Source: Kitasatospora sp. GAS204B
GTDB taxonomy: Bacteria; Actinomycetota; Actinomycetes; Streptomycetales; Streptomycetaceae
Direction: 5' to 3'
DNA length: 64,000 bases
NCBI RefSeq assembly: GCF_029892155.1
Contig: NZ_JARZAG010000011.1
Coordinates: forward strand, 62,001 to 126,000
Position numbers and translations under genes: made by a program. Every line of letters begins with the position of its first letter. Position 1 is the stretch's first letter. This document shows, piece by piece, positions 12,887-22,194 of the stretch. The notes beneath the pieces were generated by a model. That model searched no databases. It saw nothing but the letters and a program-made list of their open reading frames with translations, and was not told the DNA's origin.

Positions 12887-15740
12887 GGTCGGCGGCCAGG
12901 GTGCGGAGGAAGGCCATGACGTCGGCGACCTCCTCGGCCTCGAGTTCCTTCAGCAGCCGCAACGCCCGGGTCGCCAGGCCGTGGGCCGCCTGCCGGGCCG
13001 ATCCCGTCCGGTACACCTTGGCGAGCCCGAACAGGGCCACGGCCTCGTGGTAGCGGTCGCCGCTGGACTCGCAGACCGAGAGCGCGTCCTGGAAATGCCG
13101 TTGCGCCCGCTCGGCGTTGTCCAGCCCGAGTTCCGCCACGCCCAGGTTGATCAGGATGTTGGCCTCCAGCAGCACGTTCCGGCAGCGTCGGGCCGCCGTG
13201 AGACCGGGGCGCCCGCACCGCAACGCCTCCTCGAACTCGCCGAGTTCGGCGTGCAGTTCGCACAGGACGTCCAGGCAACCTGCCGAGTAGTACGCCAACC
13301 CGATGCGGTGGGCCAGGCGCAGTGCCTGCCTGGCGTAGGGCAGGGCAGCCGCGTAGTCCTTGGCCTGCCGAAGCGCGGAGGCCAGATTGCCGAGCAGACC
13401 GGTGCGCAGCACGTCGTCGCCGAGATCGTCGAGCAACCGCAGGCCACGCTGGAGCCGCTGCACCGCGGTGCTGTTCTGGCCCATCCGCGCGTGGGCCACG
13501 CCCAGGTGGTTGAGCAGGACCGCCTGGGCGCGCCGGTTCTCGGTCATCTCGGCGCTGCGCAGCCCGATCTGCAGCGTGCTCATCCATTCCCGGGCCTGCC
13601 CGGTCGCGTAGAAGTAGTCGAAGAGCAGGTAGGCCAGTTGCCAGGCCTGTTCGTGGCAGCCGATCCGCTGCGCGGTGCGGACCAGCGGGGCGATGTTCTC
13701 CCACTCCTGTGCGCACCAGGCCACGAACGCCTTCTGGTCGTCGAAGCGCAACGGCTCGTGGCGGGCGCCGCTGTCGGTCTCCGTCCCGGTCCCGGCTTCG
13801 GTCTCGGTCTCGGCTTCGACGGTGAACGGGAGCTTGATCTGGGTGGACTGGTGATACCGCGTCAGGATCCTTACGTACCAACGGAGTACCCGCTCCAGAG
13901 CCGCTCGACGTGACGCGCTCGTCTCGCCGCCGCGGGCCACCTCCTCCGCGTAGATCCGGGTCAGGTCATGCATCCGGTAGCTGGTGCCGGTGGTCTCCAC
14001 CAGATGCTGCGCGGCCAGGCTCCGCAACGCCGCGGTCGCCGCCGACGGCGGGACGTTCAGCAGGGCGGCGGCCACCTCCACGCGGATGCTCACTCCGGGG
14101 AACAGCCCGAGCGTGCGGAACGCGTGCGCTGTCGCGGCGTCGAGCCTGGCGTAGGACCAGGAGAGCACGCCGCGCGCCGAGTACAGCTCGTCGTCCGGGA
14201 TCTGCAGGGCGTCGAGCCGGCGCCGTACGTCCTCCAGGTCGGCGATCAGGTCGGCGATCCGTGACCGCGGGCCCGCGGTCACCTGTTCCGAGGCGATCCG
14301 CAGCGCCAGCGGCAGGTGGTCGCACAACTCCGCGAGGCGCCGCGCCGCCGACGTCTCGGCGTCGACCCGAGCGCTCCCGATCGAGTCGGAGAGCAGCCGC
14401 AACGATTCCCCGGCGGTGAACGGGGACAGCGTCACTCGGCGGGCCGAGTACCGGACCGCGAGGCCGCTGAGCCGGTTGCGGCTGGTCACGACGGTGAAGG
14501 ACGGACCGCCACCCGGCAGCAGGTCCTCGACCTGGTCGGCGGAGGCGGCGTTGTCCAGCACGATGAGCATGCGCTTGTCGCGCACGATGCTGCGCCACAG
14601 CGCGACCCGCTCTCCCTGGTCCGCCGGGATCGTCCCCGCGTCCAGCGAGGTGAGCAGGTGGTGCAGGGCGTCCACGGGGGAACTCGCCGGCTGCTTGGGG
14701 TCGAAGCCGCGAAGGTTCACGTACAACTGGCCGTCCGGGTACTCGGCGGCGAGCAGATGACCGCAGTGCACCGCCAGCGCCGTCTTGCCGACCCCGGCCA
14801 CGCCGACCAGCATCACGATCTGCGGGCACCCGGCCTCGCCGGCCCCGCCGTCGGCGGGCGCGGTGCGCGCCACGTCCAGCACCTGCCGGACCGAGTCGAC
14901 GCGACCCACGAAGCCGCCGACGCCGCGCGGCAGTTGTGCCGGCCGGACCGGAGCGGCGGCCGCCGGCCCGGTCGGGGCGCTGCGCGGCCCGGCGGTGTCG
15001 GTCAGCATCGACGAGTACAGGGACTGCAGTTCGGCCGACGGGTCGATCCCCAGGTCCTCGGCGAGCAGCTTGCGCAGCTCGTGGTACTGCGCGAGCGCGT
15101 CGGCGGTCCGGCCGCTCTGGCGCAGCGCTGTCATCAGCAGGGCGCGCAACCGCTCGTGGTACGGATTGTCCGGCACGTGGCCCCGCAACTGGTCGGCCAC
15201 CGTGGTCGGTCGCTCGAGCTCCAGCAGCAGCTCGGCACGCTCGAGCAGCAGGCGCAGCCGCAGATCCGCCACCCACGTCCGGTGCTCGGCCGCGAACGGA
15301 CCCGGCAGCCCGCTGAGCACCGAGCCGGGGTGCCAGTGCGCCAGCGCCGCGTCGAAGGCCCCGACCGCGGCGCCCGGGTCCCGCTGAGCCCGGCTCGTCC
15401 GAGCCCGTGCCGCCAGCCGCTCGACCACTCTGATGTCGAGCCGCCCGGGGTCGAGTTGGAGCGCGTAGCCCGATCCCGAGCTGGTCAGCGGCGCGCCCAG
15501 ACCGGCCAGGGTCCGGCGTAGACCGGACACGTAGGTGTGCAGGCTGCCGGCCGCGGTGGCCGGCGGTGCCTCGCCCCAGATGTAGTCGATCAGATCGTCA
15601 CGCGAGACCACGCTGTTGGTCCGCAGCGCGAGAACGGCGAACACCGCGCGCTGCTTCGGCGGCCCAAGGAGAATTTCGCGCCCTTCGGCATATGCGCGGA
15701 GCGGTCCGAGCGTCTCGACACTCAGGCAACCGTTCTCCAT
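12843..15740 (-). CDS. AfsR/SARP-type regulator with NB-ARC and TPR domains
   Basis: A 965-residue signal-integrating activator of the AfsR class. Residues 10-95 form an OmpR-like winged DNA-binding domain (LGPLRAYAEGREI, PPKQRAVFAVLALR). Residues 105-250 form the bacterial transcriptional activation domain. An NB-ARC ATPase follows, with Walker A GVAGVGKTALAVH near 313 and Walker B MLIVLDNA. The C-terminus holds TPR repeats (700-950). Proteins of this class activate secondary metabolism or nearby genes. The ATG at 15740 follows AGAGGGAGAG and starts at the family N-terminus; a long upstream open frame lacks family similarity. It is convergent with the LuxR gene and close to the T7SS locus, but a target cannot be assigned. 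Confidence 0.88.
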   Translation of the reverse strand: MENGCLSVETLGPLRAYAEGREILLGPPKQRAVFAVLALRTNSVVSRDDLIDYIWGEAPPATAAGSLHTYVSGLRRTLAGLGAPLTSSGSGYALQLDPGRLDIRVVERLAARARTSRAQRDPGAAVGAFDAALAHWHPGSVLSGLPGPFAAEHRTWVADLRLRLLLERAELLLELERPTTVADQLRGHVPDNPYHERLRALLMTALRQSGRTADALAQYHELRKLLAEDLGIDPSAELQSLYSSMLTDTAGPRSAPTGPAAAAPVRPAQLPRGVGGFVGRVDSVRQVLDVARTAPADGGAGEAGCPQIVMLVGVAGVGKTALAVHCGHLLAAEYPDGQLYVNLRGFDPKQPASSPVDALHHLLTSLDAGTIPADQGERVALWRSIVRDKRMLIVLDNAASADQVEDLLPGGGPSFTVVTSRNRLSGLAVRYSARRVTLSPFTAGESLRLLSDSIGSARVDAETSAARRLAELCDHLPLALRIASEQVTAGPRSRIADLIADLEDVRRRLDALQIPDDELYSARGVLSWSYARLDAATAHAFRTLGLFPGVSIRVEVAAALLNVPPSAATAALRSLAAQHLVETTGTSYRMHDLTRIYAEEVARGGETSASRRAALERVLRWYVRILTRYHQSTQIKLPFTVEAETETEAGTGTETDSGARHEPLRFDDQKAFVAWCAQEWENIAPLVRTAQRIGCHEQAWQLAYLLFDYFYATGQAREWMSTLQIGLRSAEMTENRRAQAVLLNHLGVAHARMGQNSTAVQRLQRGLRLLDDLGDDVLRTGLLGNLASALRQAKDYAAALPYARQALRLAHRIGLAYYSAGCLDVLCELHAELGEFEEALRCGRPGLTAARRCRNVLLEANILINLGVAELGLDNAERAQRHFQDALSVCESSGDRYHEAVALFGLAKVYRTGSARQAAHGLATRALRLLKELEAEEVADVMAFLRTLAADLRPAAAEDAVRRAG

Positions 15741-16712
15741 GACGGTCTCTCCCTCTGAGGAAGCAGAGTCCTGACCGGCCCGGCGCGCGAAGAGGCGAGG
15801 TCCGGCTCTGCGTAGTCTGTGTCGCGATCGGGCTTGCGACAAGGGCGGAAGGCGCGCCGCTGTCGCGGGCGACCGGAAGGGCGCAGCGTCGGTCCTGGGA
15901 CCGCCACCCGCAGCGGCGGTCGGCGCCCCGGCACGGGGCGTGGCTCTGTCGGCCGCACCCGGATCCAGTTCCGCAGTGTCTCCGGGTCGATCCCCGAGGT
16001 CATCGGCGACCGACGCGATCGTCGGTCCCGGCCGCTCCTGGTCCAGCGGGACGGTGTCCGGCTCGAACTGCGGCGGGTGGCGCTTCATCACCATCGGCAC
16101 GGGAATGCGGCCCACCCAGACCATCGGGGTCCGAGTGTCGCCGGAGGCCGACACCCGGGTCAAGCCCCGTGACCATGTTCGCTCAGCGCGCCCGACCAGG
16201 GCCGAACCCGCGTTCGGGCAACCGTTTCTGCGGTCTTGTGCCCAATCGGGTGCCAGCGGGCGAGTATTCGGGCACCGTGATCTGGCCGCAGTGCGGTGCG
16301 AGGCCGCTGACCTGCTCTCATGCCCCTTGGAAGCGGGCATATTTCGGGCCTCTTCAGGCCCGCGCTGGAACTGTCCGCCGCTGCGGCGCGGGGGTATAAA
16401 TCTTGCTACAGACACTTCGGTCTGGACCACACGTCATGTCGGGCCCGAGGCACCGGGCCTGACAACACGGCACCTGAACACCACACTTGAACACCGCACT
16501 TGAGGCACCACCCGCGGGTGGCCACAGCACGGCCGTCGTCTCCGCAGGACGCACGGCCGCCGCCTCGGTCGCCCGCACCCCGAACCCGGTCCCCACCCGA
16601 CCGGGTTCGCCAGGAAAGGGGACAGCACGATGGGGATCAGGCAGACAGGCCTGCGCAGCGCCGCGCCACCGGGCGCGGTGGTCCGAGGCGCCCTCGCAGC
16701 CGGCCCGGCCGG
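15741..16712. other. 972-base intergenic region upstream of the AfsR-type gene
   Basis: I see no gene here that I can support. It contains a short AT-rich spot (TATAAAT near 16395) and a small hairpin (CAGAC/GTCTG with an UUCG-containing loop, about 16405-16420). Near-repeats of 13 bp (TGAACACCACACT, TGAACACCGCACT) lie at 16475-16500. A perfect 14-bp palindrome sits at 16508-16521. A 56-codon frame at 16630 has a fair ribosome site but runs antisense into the methyltransferase gene. The region is unusually long for a neighbourhood with tight spacing. Confidence 0.45.
16508..16521. promoter_or_regulatory. Perfect 14-bp palindrome
   Basis: CCACCCGCGGGTGG directly follows the short tandem near-repeats of TGAACACC in the long intergenic region. 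Its symmetric form and position suggest a dimeric regulator site. The cognate protein is unknown. Confidence 0.35.
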
Positions 16713-17531
16713 TCAGCCGGGCCGGTGGGCGACGACGGCGAACATCGTCACCGACAGGTGGAAAGCGCCCTGCTCGGCGGCGGCCGTGAGGTCGGCGTAG
16801 AGCCGGTCGCGCTGCTCCTCGGTGATCAGGCTCTGCCCGAGGGCCGCCGTGCCGAGCCCGCGGACGATCGGCCAGCTGACGGAGCGGGGGTCGTGCAGGA
16901 GGACGTCGGACCCGACGTCGTCGACGGTCAGGCCCGCTGCGCTCAGCCAGCTCGCCAGGCGGCGTCCGGCGTCCGGGGTGGCGGCGGTGGCCTGGGTGAC
17001 GGAGGCCAGCGCGGGGCGGATCTCCGGGGCGGCCGGGTGCAGGACGAAGGTGGCCCAGTCGGTGTCGAGCAGCGCGACCCGGCCGCCCGGGCGCAGGACC
17101 CGGGCGATCTCGGCGACGGCCCGCGCCGGATCGGTGAGGTGCTGCAGCACGCGCTCGCACCGGACCACGTCGAGGTCGGCGTCGGGCAGCGGCAGCGCGA
17201 GCGCGTCGCCTTCCAGGAACCGGGCCGGGCTGTCGGCGTCGGCGGCGCGCCGCTCGGCGAGGGCGCGCAGGCCGGGGTGGGGTTCGAGGCCGATCGCGGC
17301 GCCGTTCGGGGCGACCGCCGCGGCGAGTACCCGGGTCTCCGAGCCGGTACCGGAGCCGACGTCCAGCGCCCGCTCGCCGGGGCGCGCGGCGAGGCGCGAG
17401 TGCGCCCACTCGCGCAGCCGGCGCACACCGGGGTTGGCGGCCTGGGCGTCCAGCGCGGCGGCCAGCCGGTCGGTGGCCGAGGGGTCGGCGTTGGCCGCGT
17501 GGAAGCCCGAGGTGGGGCGCGGGTCGCTCAT
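16713..17531 (-). CDS. Class I SAM-dependent methyltransferase (Methyltransf_11)
   Basis: A 272-residue cytoplasmic methyltransferase. SAM-binding motif I is ALDVGSGTGSETRVLA (near 56-70), the acidic motif II is GLEPHP, and the post-motifs CERVLQHLTDP and VLRPGGRVALLD are typical of the UbiE/COQ5-like group acting on small molecules. The ATG at 17531 matches the family N-terminus. No strong ribosome site is visible. Instead TATAGT lies 8-13 bases upstream, a good -10 box at the spacing of leaderless Streptomyces messages. The substrate is unknown. Confidence 0.82.
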   Translation of the reverse strand: MSDPRPTSGFHAANADPSATDRLAAALDAQAANPGVRRLREWAHSRLAARPGERALDVGSGTGSETRVLAAAVAPNGAAIGLEPHPGLRALAERRAADADSPARFLEGDALALPLPDADLDVVRCERVLQHLTDPARAVAEIARVLRPGGRVALLDTDWATFVLHPAAPEIRPALASVTQATAATPDAGRRLASWLSAAGLTVDDVGSDVLLHDPRSVSWPIVRGLGTAALGQSLITEEQRDRLYADLTAAAEQGAFHLSVTMFAVVAHRPG

Positions 17532-17538
17532 GGCGCTC

Positions 17539-17544
17539 ACTATA
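17539..17544 (-). promoter_or_regulatory. Candidate -10 box of a leaderless methyltransferase transcript
   Basis: TATAGT on the minus strand ends 7 bases before the ATG at 17531, which would put the transcription start at or next to the start codon. No good -35 is seen. Confidence 0.4.
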
Positions 17545-17626
17545 GGCGCGGCTATCGGCCGGGCCGCGCCCGGCAACGAGCGATGGCCCGCCCCCCGTGC
17601 CGGGTGCGGGCCATTCGTCGGTGCGG

Positions 17627-17914
17627 TCAGGCCTTCGGCAAGCCTGCTTGGACATCGTCGAAGTTCATCACCGGCGTCAAGGTGATCTTGGCGCCGAGGT
17701 CCTGAAAGAACGGCTCGGCGACGCTCGGGATGTCGGACGGCTCCTTCAGGTCGAAGACGACGAATCCGGTCCGCATCCCGTCCAGCGCTCCGAAGTACGC
17801 GGCCTCCGGCTTGATCCGGTCGAAGACCGACTTCATGGTGTTGGCCAGCGTCTTGCCCGCGATCGCCTTGTTCGCCTTCTCGGTGTCCATCTGGACCGTC
17901 AGCAGCACCCTCAT
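17627..17914 (-). CDS. Small protein, probable dimeric alpha/beta-barrel fold
   Basis: A 95-residue protein starting MRVLLTVQMDTEKANKAI. The pattern of a first strand, a helix with regularly spaced lysines, then GFVVFDLKEPSDIPSVAEPFFQ resembles the dimeric alpha/beta-barrel (ferredoxin-like) small proteins often annotated as hypothetical or DUF3303-like. The ribosome site GAGGTGGA precedes the ATG. No catalytic residues can be assigned. Its stand-alone position upstream of the methyltransferase does not indicate a pathway. Confidence 0.65.
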   Translation of the reverse strand: MRVLLTVQMDTEKANKAIAGKTLANTMKSVFDRIKPEAAYFGALDGMRTGFVVFDLKEPSDIPSVAEPFFQDLGAKITLTPVMNFDDVQAGLPKA

Positions 17915-18097
17915 GGTCGTTCCACCTCTGGTTGGCGTTTCGGCACACTCGTGCCTCCCCCAGATCGTGGCCGCGATCGGCGGCCTTGGCAGCCGGGGTA
18001 AGGCATCGGAGGGACGAGAGGGGAGTTGCCCGGTGCGGCACGACGGCGCCGCACCATCGAGGCGGTGCGGCGCCGGTCGAGCGGAGCGGCTGAAGCG

Positions 18098-19456
18098 TCA
18101 GATCAGGCCCTGGGCGAGCATCGCGTCCGCGACCCGTTCGAAGCCGGCGATGTTGGCGCCGGTGACGTAGTCGCCGGGGGCGCCGTAGCGGGCGGCGGTC
18201 TCGAAGCAGGTGTCGTGGATGTCGCGCATGATGCCTGCGAGGCGGTCCTCGACCTGGGCGAACGACCAGACGTCGCGGCCGGCGTTCTGCGCCATCTCCA
18301 GGCCGCTGGTGGCGACGCCGCCCGCGTTGGCGGCCTTGCCCGGGCCGAACGCGACGCCGGCCTCCTGGAGGATGCGCACGGCCTCGGGGGTGGTGGGCAT
18401 GTTCGCCCCCTCCGAGACGGCCTTGACGCCGTTGCGCACCAGGGTGGCCGCGGCCTCGGCGTCCAGCTCGTTCTGGGTGGCGGAGGGCAGGGCGACGTCG
18501 GCGGCGACGTCCCACACGCTCCCGCCGGCGACGTAACGGGCGGAGCCGCCGCGGCGCTCGGCGTAGTCGCTGACCCGGCCGCGCTCGACCTCCTTGATCT
18601 GCTTCAGCAGGGCGACGTCCATGCCCTTGTCGTCCACGACGTAGCCCTGCGAGTCGGACGCCGTGATCACGTTCGCACCGAGCGCCTGGGCCTTCTCGAT
18701 CGAGTAGATCGCGACGTTGCCGGAACCGGAGACCACGACCGTCTGGCCGTCCAGGTCCTCGCCGCGCTTCTTCAGCATCTCGGCGGTGAACAGCACGTTG
18801 CCGTACCCGGTGGCCTCCGTCCGGGCCTGCGAGCCGCCCCAGTCCAGGCCCTTGCCGGTCAGCACGCCGGCTTCCCAGCGGTTGGTGATCCGGCGGTACT
18901 GGCCGAACAGGAAGCCGATCTCGCGGCCGCCGACGCCGATGTCACCGGCCGGCACGTCGGTGTGCTCGCCCAGGTGCCGGTAGAGCTCGGTCATGAACGA
19001 CTGGCAGAAGCGCATCACTTCGTTGTCGCTGCGGCCGCGCGGGTCGAAGTCGCTGCCGCCCTTGCCGCCGCCGATGTTCAGACCGGTCAGGGCGTTCTTG
19101 AAGATCTGCTCGAAGCCGAGGAACTTCACGATGCCGAGGTTCACCGACGGGTGGAAGCGCAGACCGCCCTTGTACGGGCCGAGCGCGCTGTTGAACTCCA
19201 CCCGGAAGCCGCGGTTGACGTGGACGACGCCCGCGTCGTCCAGCCACGGCACCCGGAACATGACCTGCCGCTCCGGCTCGGCGATCCGCTCGATCAGCTT
19301 GGCCCGGGCGTACTCCGGGCGGGCCGCGAGCACTGGCGCGAGGCTGTCCAGTACCTCGCGAGCGGCCTGATGGAACTCGGATTCACCGGGATTGCGCCGG
19401 AGGATCTCCGCGTAGACGGATTCCACCGAGGTGCTTTCGATGGTGCGTGCCGACAT
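18098..19456 (-). CDS. gdhA: NADP-specific glutamate dehydrogenase
   Basis: A 452-residue hexameric-type glutamate dehydrogenase, catalysing reductive amination of 2-oxoglutarate with ammonium and NADPH in the cytoplasm. The glutamate-binding domain carries KGGLRFHPSVN and the signature GGGKGGSDFDPRG with the catalytic lysine. The Rossmann domain has VVVSGSGNVAIYSIEKA. Length matches the bacterial NADP enzymes. The ATG at 19456 follows AAGGGA and begins the conserved N-terminus. It diverges from the PAS/PP2C gene across 437 bases. Confidence 0.95.
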   Translation of the reverse strand: MSARTIESTSVESVYAEILRRNPGESEFHQAAREVLDSLAPVLAARPEYARAKLIERIAEPERQVMFRVPWLDDAGVVHVNRGFRVEFNSALGPYKGGLRFHPSVNLGIVKFLGFEQIFKNALTGLNIGGGKGGSDFDPRGRSDNEVMRFCQSFMTELYRHLGEHTDVPAGDIGVGGREIGFLFGQYRRITNRWEAGVLTGKGLDWGGSQARTEATGYGNVLFTAEMLKKRGEDLDGQTVVVSGSGNVAIYSIEKAQALGANVITASDSQGYVVDDKGMDVALLKQIKEVERGRVSDYAERRGGSARYVAGGSVWDVAADVALPSATQNELDAEAAATLVRNGVKAVSEGANMPTTPEAVRILQEAGVAFGPGKAANAGGVATSGLEMAQNAGRDVWSFAQVEDRLAGIMRDIHDTCFETAARYGAPGDYVTGANIAGFERVADAMLAQGLI

Positions 19457-19893
19457 GGGATCGGTTCCCTTCCCGAGTACCGGTGACGGAGCGGCGGTTC
19501 TGCCCGGCGACGACATCGGCGATCGGGCGGCGGGCAGGGACCACCGGAACCGGACGGTGTCAGGCGCTGCCTGCCAGGCACCGTAGTGTCACATTTTGTT
19601 GAAGCCATCTCAATATCTATGGCGCACCGTCTCATTGGGCGGTCCTTCGCCGTCCGGTGCCCACCGCCGAAGGGGGCCCGGACCCGTCCCCGCCCTCCGG
19701 TGCGGGACTCGGCTCGCCGTCCTGCGCGTACACCTTCCGTCAGGACCGCAGGTCGTCGATGATGAGCTATCCCGTGGGCCGGTTGCGGCCGGCGGAGAGA
19801 CGATGGAGGACACCGAGGCGACCGGGCGTGCCGCTCGGCTGCCGGGCCGGGACGCGGCAGCTGCTCACCGGGTGGGCGGAAGGAGGGCCGGCA
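19457..19893. other. Divergent promoter region between gdhA and the phosphatase gene
   Basis: 437 bases without a gene. An AT-rich block at about 19585-19625 stands out. On the minus strand it contains TACGGT, a plausible -10 box for gdhA. Nitrogen control of gdhA is expected in streptomycetes, but I could not align a convincing GlnR site here. Confidence 0.4.
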
Positions 19894-21993
19894 ATGCGCA
19901 CAGGAGATGCGTCCGAGGCCCGGCGCGGCCCGGCCGGGGTCGTCCCGTCCGAGGCGGGCGGCCTGCTGGACGTGCTGAGCCTGGCGGCCGCGGTGCTGGA
20001 CGCGGACGGACGGATCGTGCTCTGGAGCCCGCAGGCCCACGAGCTGTTCGGCTGGAGCGCCGAGGAGGTGCTGGGTCGGCACGCGGCCGAGGTCCTGGTG
20101 GCCGAGGAGCACGTCGGCGCGGTCCTGGAGCTGTTCGTCGAGGTCATGGAGGGCAGCGGAAGCTGGGCGGGAGTCTTTCCCGTGCGGCACAAGGACGGCA
20201 GCATCCGGCCGATGGAGTTCCGCAACATGCGGCTGCAGGATCGGCAAGGCGGTCTGTACGCACTCGGGATCGCCGCCGACGAGGCCACGCTGCGCGGCGT
20301 CGAGCGGGACCTGGCACTGTCGGCGCGCCTGGTGGCCCAGTCCCCGATCGGGCTAGCGGTGCTGGGTACCGACCTGCGGTATGTGCTGGTCAACCCGGCG
20401 CTCGAGCGCATCAACGGCCTTTCCGCCGGCGAGCACCTCGGGCGCACCGTTCATGAGGCACTGCCGTTCCTGGACGTCGAGTCCATCGAGTCCGCGATGC
20501 ACCAGGTCCTCACCAGCGGGACATCGCTGGTGGACGAGTTCACCGTCGGCCGCACGCGGGCGGATCCGGACGTCGAGCACGCCTGGCGAGCGTCGTACTT
20601 CCGGCTGGAGGACCCGGCCGGGCGGGTGCTCGGGCTGGCGACCTCCGTGGTGGACGTCACCGAGCAGCACCGCGCGGCCACCGAGGCGGCCGAAGCCCGG
20701 CGGCGGCTGGCCCTCATCGCCCGTGCCTCGGTGCGGATCGGCACCACGCTCGACCTCGACCGGACCGCCCGAGAGCTCGCCGACTTCGTCGTTCCCGACT
20801 TCGCCGACGTCGCGGCGGTGGACGTCCTCGACTCGGTCCTGAACGGCCGCCCGATCGGCACGGTGTCCGGCGGCGCGGCGCCCGCGACGTTCCGGGCCCT
20901 CGCGGTGGCGGCGGCCCACGCCACCGAGGCCGTTCGGGCCGCCGACCCCACCGGCGAGATCGCCAAGTACGATGCCGACCGGCTGGTCACCCGCTGCGTG
21001 ACCACCGGGCGCCCGGTCCTGGTGGCGCACGTCGAGGCTCGGGACCTGCCGCGCATCGCCCGCGACGACCAGGCCGCCACCCTGCTGGCCCAGGCCGGCC
21101 TGCACTCCTACCTTGCCGTGCCGCTGATCGCCCGCGGCGAAGTCCTCGGTGCTCTCGACCTCAAACGCACCCGCCACCCGTTGCCGTTCAACGACGACGA
21201 CGTCATCCTGGCCGGCGAACTGGCCGCCCGCGCCGCCGTCTGCATCGACAACGCCCGCTGGTACCAGAGCCAACGCCACGCCGCCCTGACCCTCCAGCGG
21301 CACCTCCTCCCGCACCAGCCGCCCCAGCCCATCGGCCTCGAGGTCGCCTACCGGTACCAACCCGCGGCGGCTGCCGGCGAGGTCGGCGGCGACTGGTTCG
21401 ACGCCATCCCGGTGTCCGGCGACAAGACCGCCCTGGTCGTCGGCGACGTCATGGGCAGCGGCATCAACGCCGCCGCCACCATGGGGCAACTGCGCACCGC
21501 CACCCGCACCCTGGCCGGGCTCGACCTCGATCCCGCCCAGGTCCTGCACCACCTGGACCGCATCACCCAGGGTCTGGAGGAGACCATCGCCACCTGCGTC
21601 TACGCCGTCTTCGACCCGCACCGCGCACAGTGCCGCATCGCGATGGCGGGCCACCTGCCGCCCGTCCTGATCCGCTCCGACCGCGCACCCGCACTGCTGG
21701 ACCTGCCGACCGGCGCGCCGCTCGGCGTCGGCGGCGTCCCCTTCGAGGCCACCAGCCGCGAACTCGGGCCCGGAGACCGGCTGGTGCTGTACACCGACGG
21801 GTTGGTCGAGACCCGCGACCAACCCATCGACAGCCGCCTGCGCACCCTCCTCGATCTGCTCGCCGAGCCCCGGCTCCCGCTGGAGGCGACCTGTGACCGG
21901 CTCCTGTCCGCACTGCGGGACCCGGACGGCCACGATGACGTCGCCCTGCTCATCGCCCAGGTCGACCCCCACCGACCGATCGGCCGAGACTGA
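19894..21993 (+). CDS. PAS-PAS-GAF-PP2C (SpoIIE-type) serine phosphatase
   Basis: A 699-residue cytoplasmic sensory phosphatase, of the kind that dephosphorylates anti-anti-sigma factors in Streptomyces partner-switching. Two PAS domains (about 25-130 and 150-265) are followed by a GAF domain (275-450). The SpoIIE/PP2C domain (465-690) has the metal-site motif VGGDWFDAIPVSGDKTALVVGDVMG in two halves, LYTDGLVE, and DDVALLIAQ near the end. No kinase or anti-sigma domain is fused to it. The ATG at 19894 follows AAGGAGGG; a longer upstream frame is rejected because it lacks a ribosome site. The input signal and substrate are unknown. Confidence 0.88.
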   Translation: MRTGDASEARRGPAGVVPSEAGGLLDVLSLAAAVLDADGRIVLWSPQAHELFGWSAEEVLGRHAAEVLVAEEHVGAVLELFVEVMEGSGSWAGVFPVRHKDGSIRPMEFRNMRLQDRQGGLYALGIAADEATLRGVERDLALSARLVAQSPIGLAVLGTDLRYVLVNPALERINGLSAGEHLGRTVHEALPFLDVESIESAMHQVLTSGTSLVDEFTVGRTRADPDVEHAWRASYFRLEDPAGRVLGLATSVVDVTEQHRAATEAAEARRRLALIARASVRIGTTLDLDRTARELADFVVPDFADVAAVDVLDSVLNGRPIGTVSGGAAPATFRALAVAAAHATEAVRAADPTGEIAKYDADRLVTRCVTTGRPVLVAHVEARDLPRIARDDQAATLLAQAGLHSYLAVPLIARGEVLGALDLKRTRHPLPFNDDDVILAGELAARAAVCIDNARWYQSQRHAALTLQRHLLPHQPPQPIGLEVAYRYQPAAAAGEVGGDWFDAIPVSGDKTALVVGDVMGSGINAAATMGQLRTATRTLAGLDLDPAQVLHHLDRITQGLEETIATCVYAVFDPHRAQCRIAMAGHLPPVLIRSDRAPALLDLPTGAPLGVGGVPFEATSRELGPGDRLVLYTDGLVETRDQPIDSRLRTLLDLLAEPRLPLEATCDRLLSALRDPDGHDDVALLIAQVDPHRPIGRD

Positions 21994-22019
21994 TCCGACG
22001 CGCCGGCCGCGACGGGCGT

Positions 22020-22130
22020 TCCCAGCTCTTGACCGAGGACGACGAGACCGGCCAGGGCGGCCAGCACGGGGTTGACGCTCATGAACAGGCCGAAGAACCG
22101 GGCCGGAACGCGGCGCAGGGGCCTGGCCGG
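22020..22130 (-). pseudogene. Remnant of an EamA/RhtA-type drug-metabolite transporter
   Basis: On the minus strand, about 37 codons read LRRVPARFFG then LFMSVNPVLAALAGLVVLGQ. This is the hallmark penultimate-helix segment of EamA family permeases (compare the usual pattern RxPxRxFGxLMSLEPAxAALAGxxxLGQ). Similarity starts and stops abruptly and no further transporter sequence continues on either side. I read it as a decayed fragment left by deletion of the rest of the gene. Confidence 0.7.
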
Positions 22131-22194
22131 TGAACCTCGTGCGATGCGACTCGTGCGCCCGCGTGCTGGGCGCGAAGCGTTCGGGCCCGTCGCG

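Noticed and set aside
16630..16800. A 56-codon frame with a fair ribosome site (AGGAAAGGGG)
   Set aside because: It runs antisense into the methyltransferase gene and has no recognisable sequence.
19580..19625. Possible GlnR box upstream of gdhA
   Set aside because: GTCAC is present but the second half-site and spacing do not fit the GTnAC-N6-GAAAC pattern.
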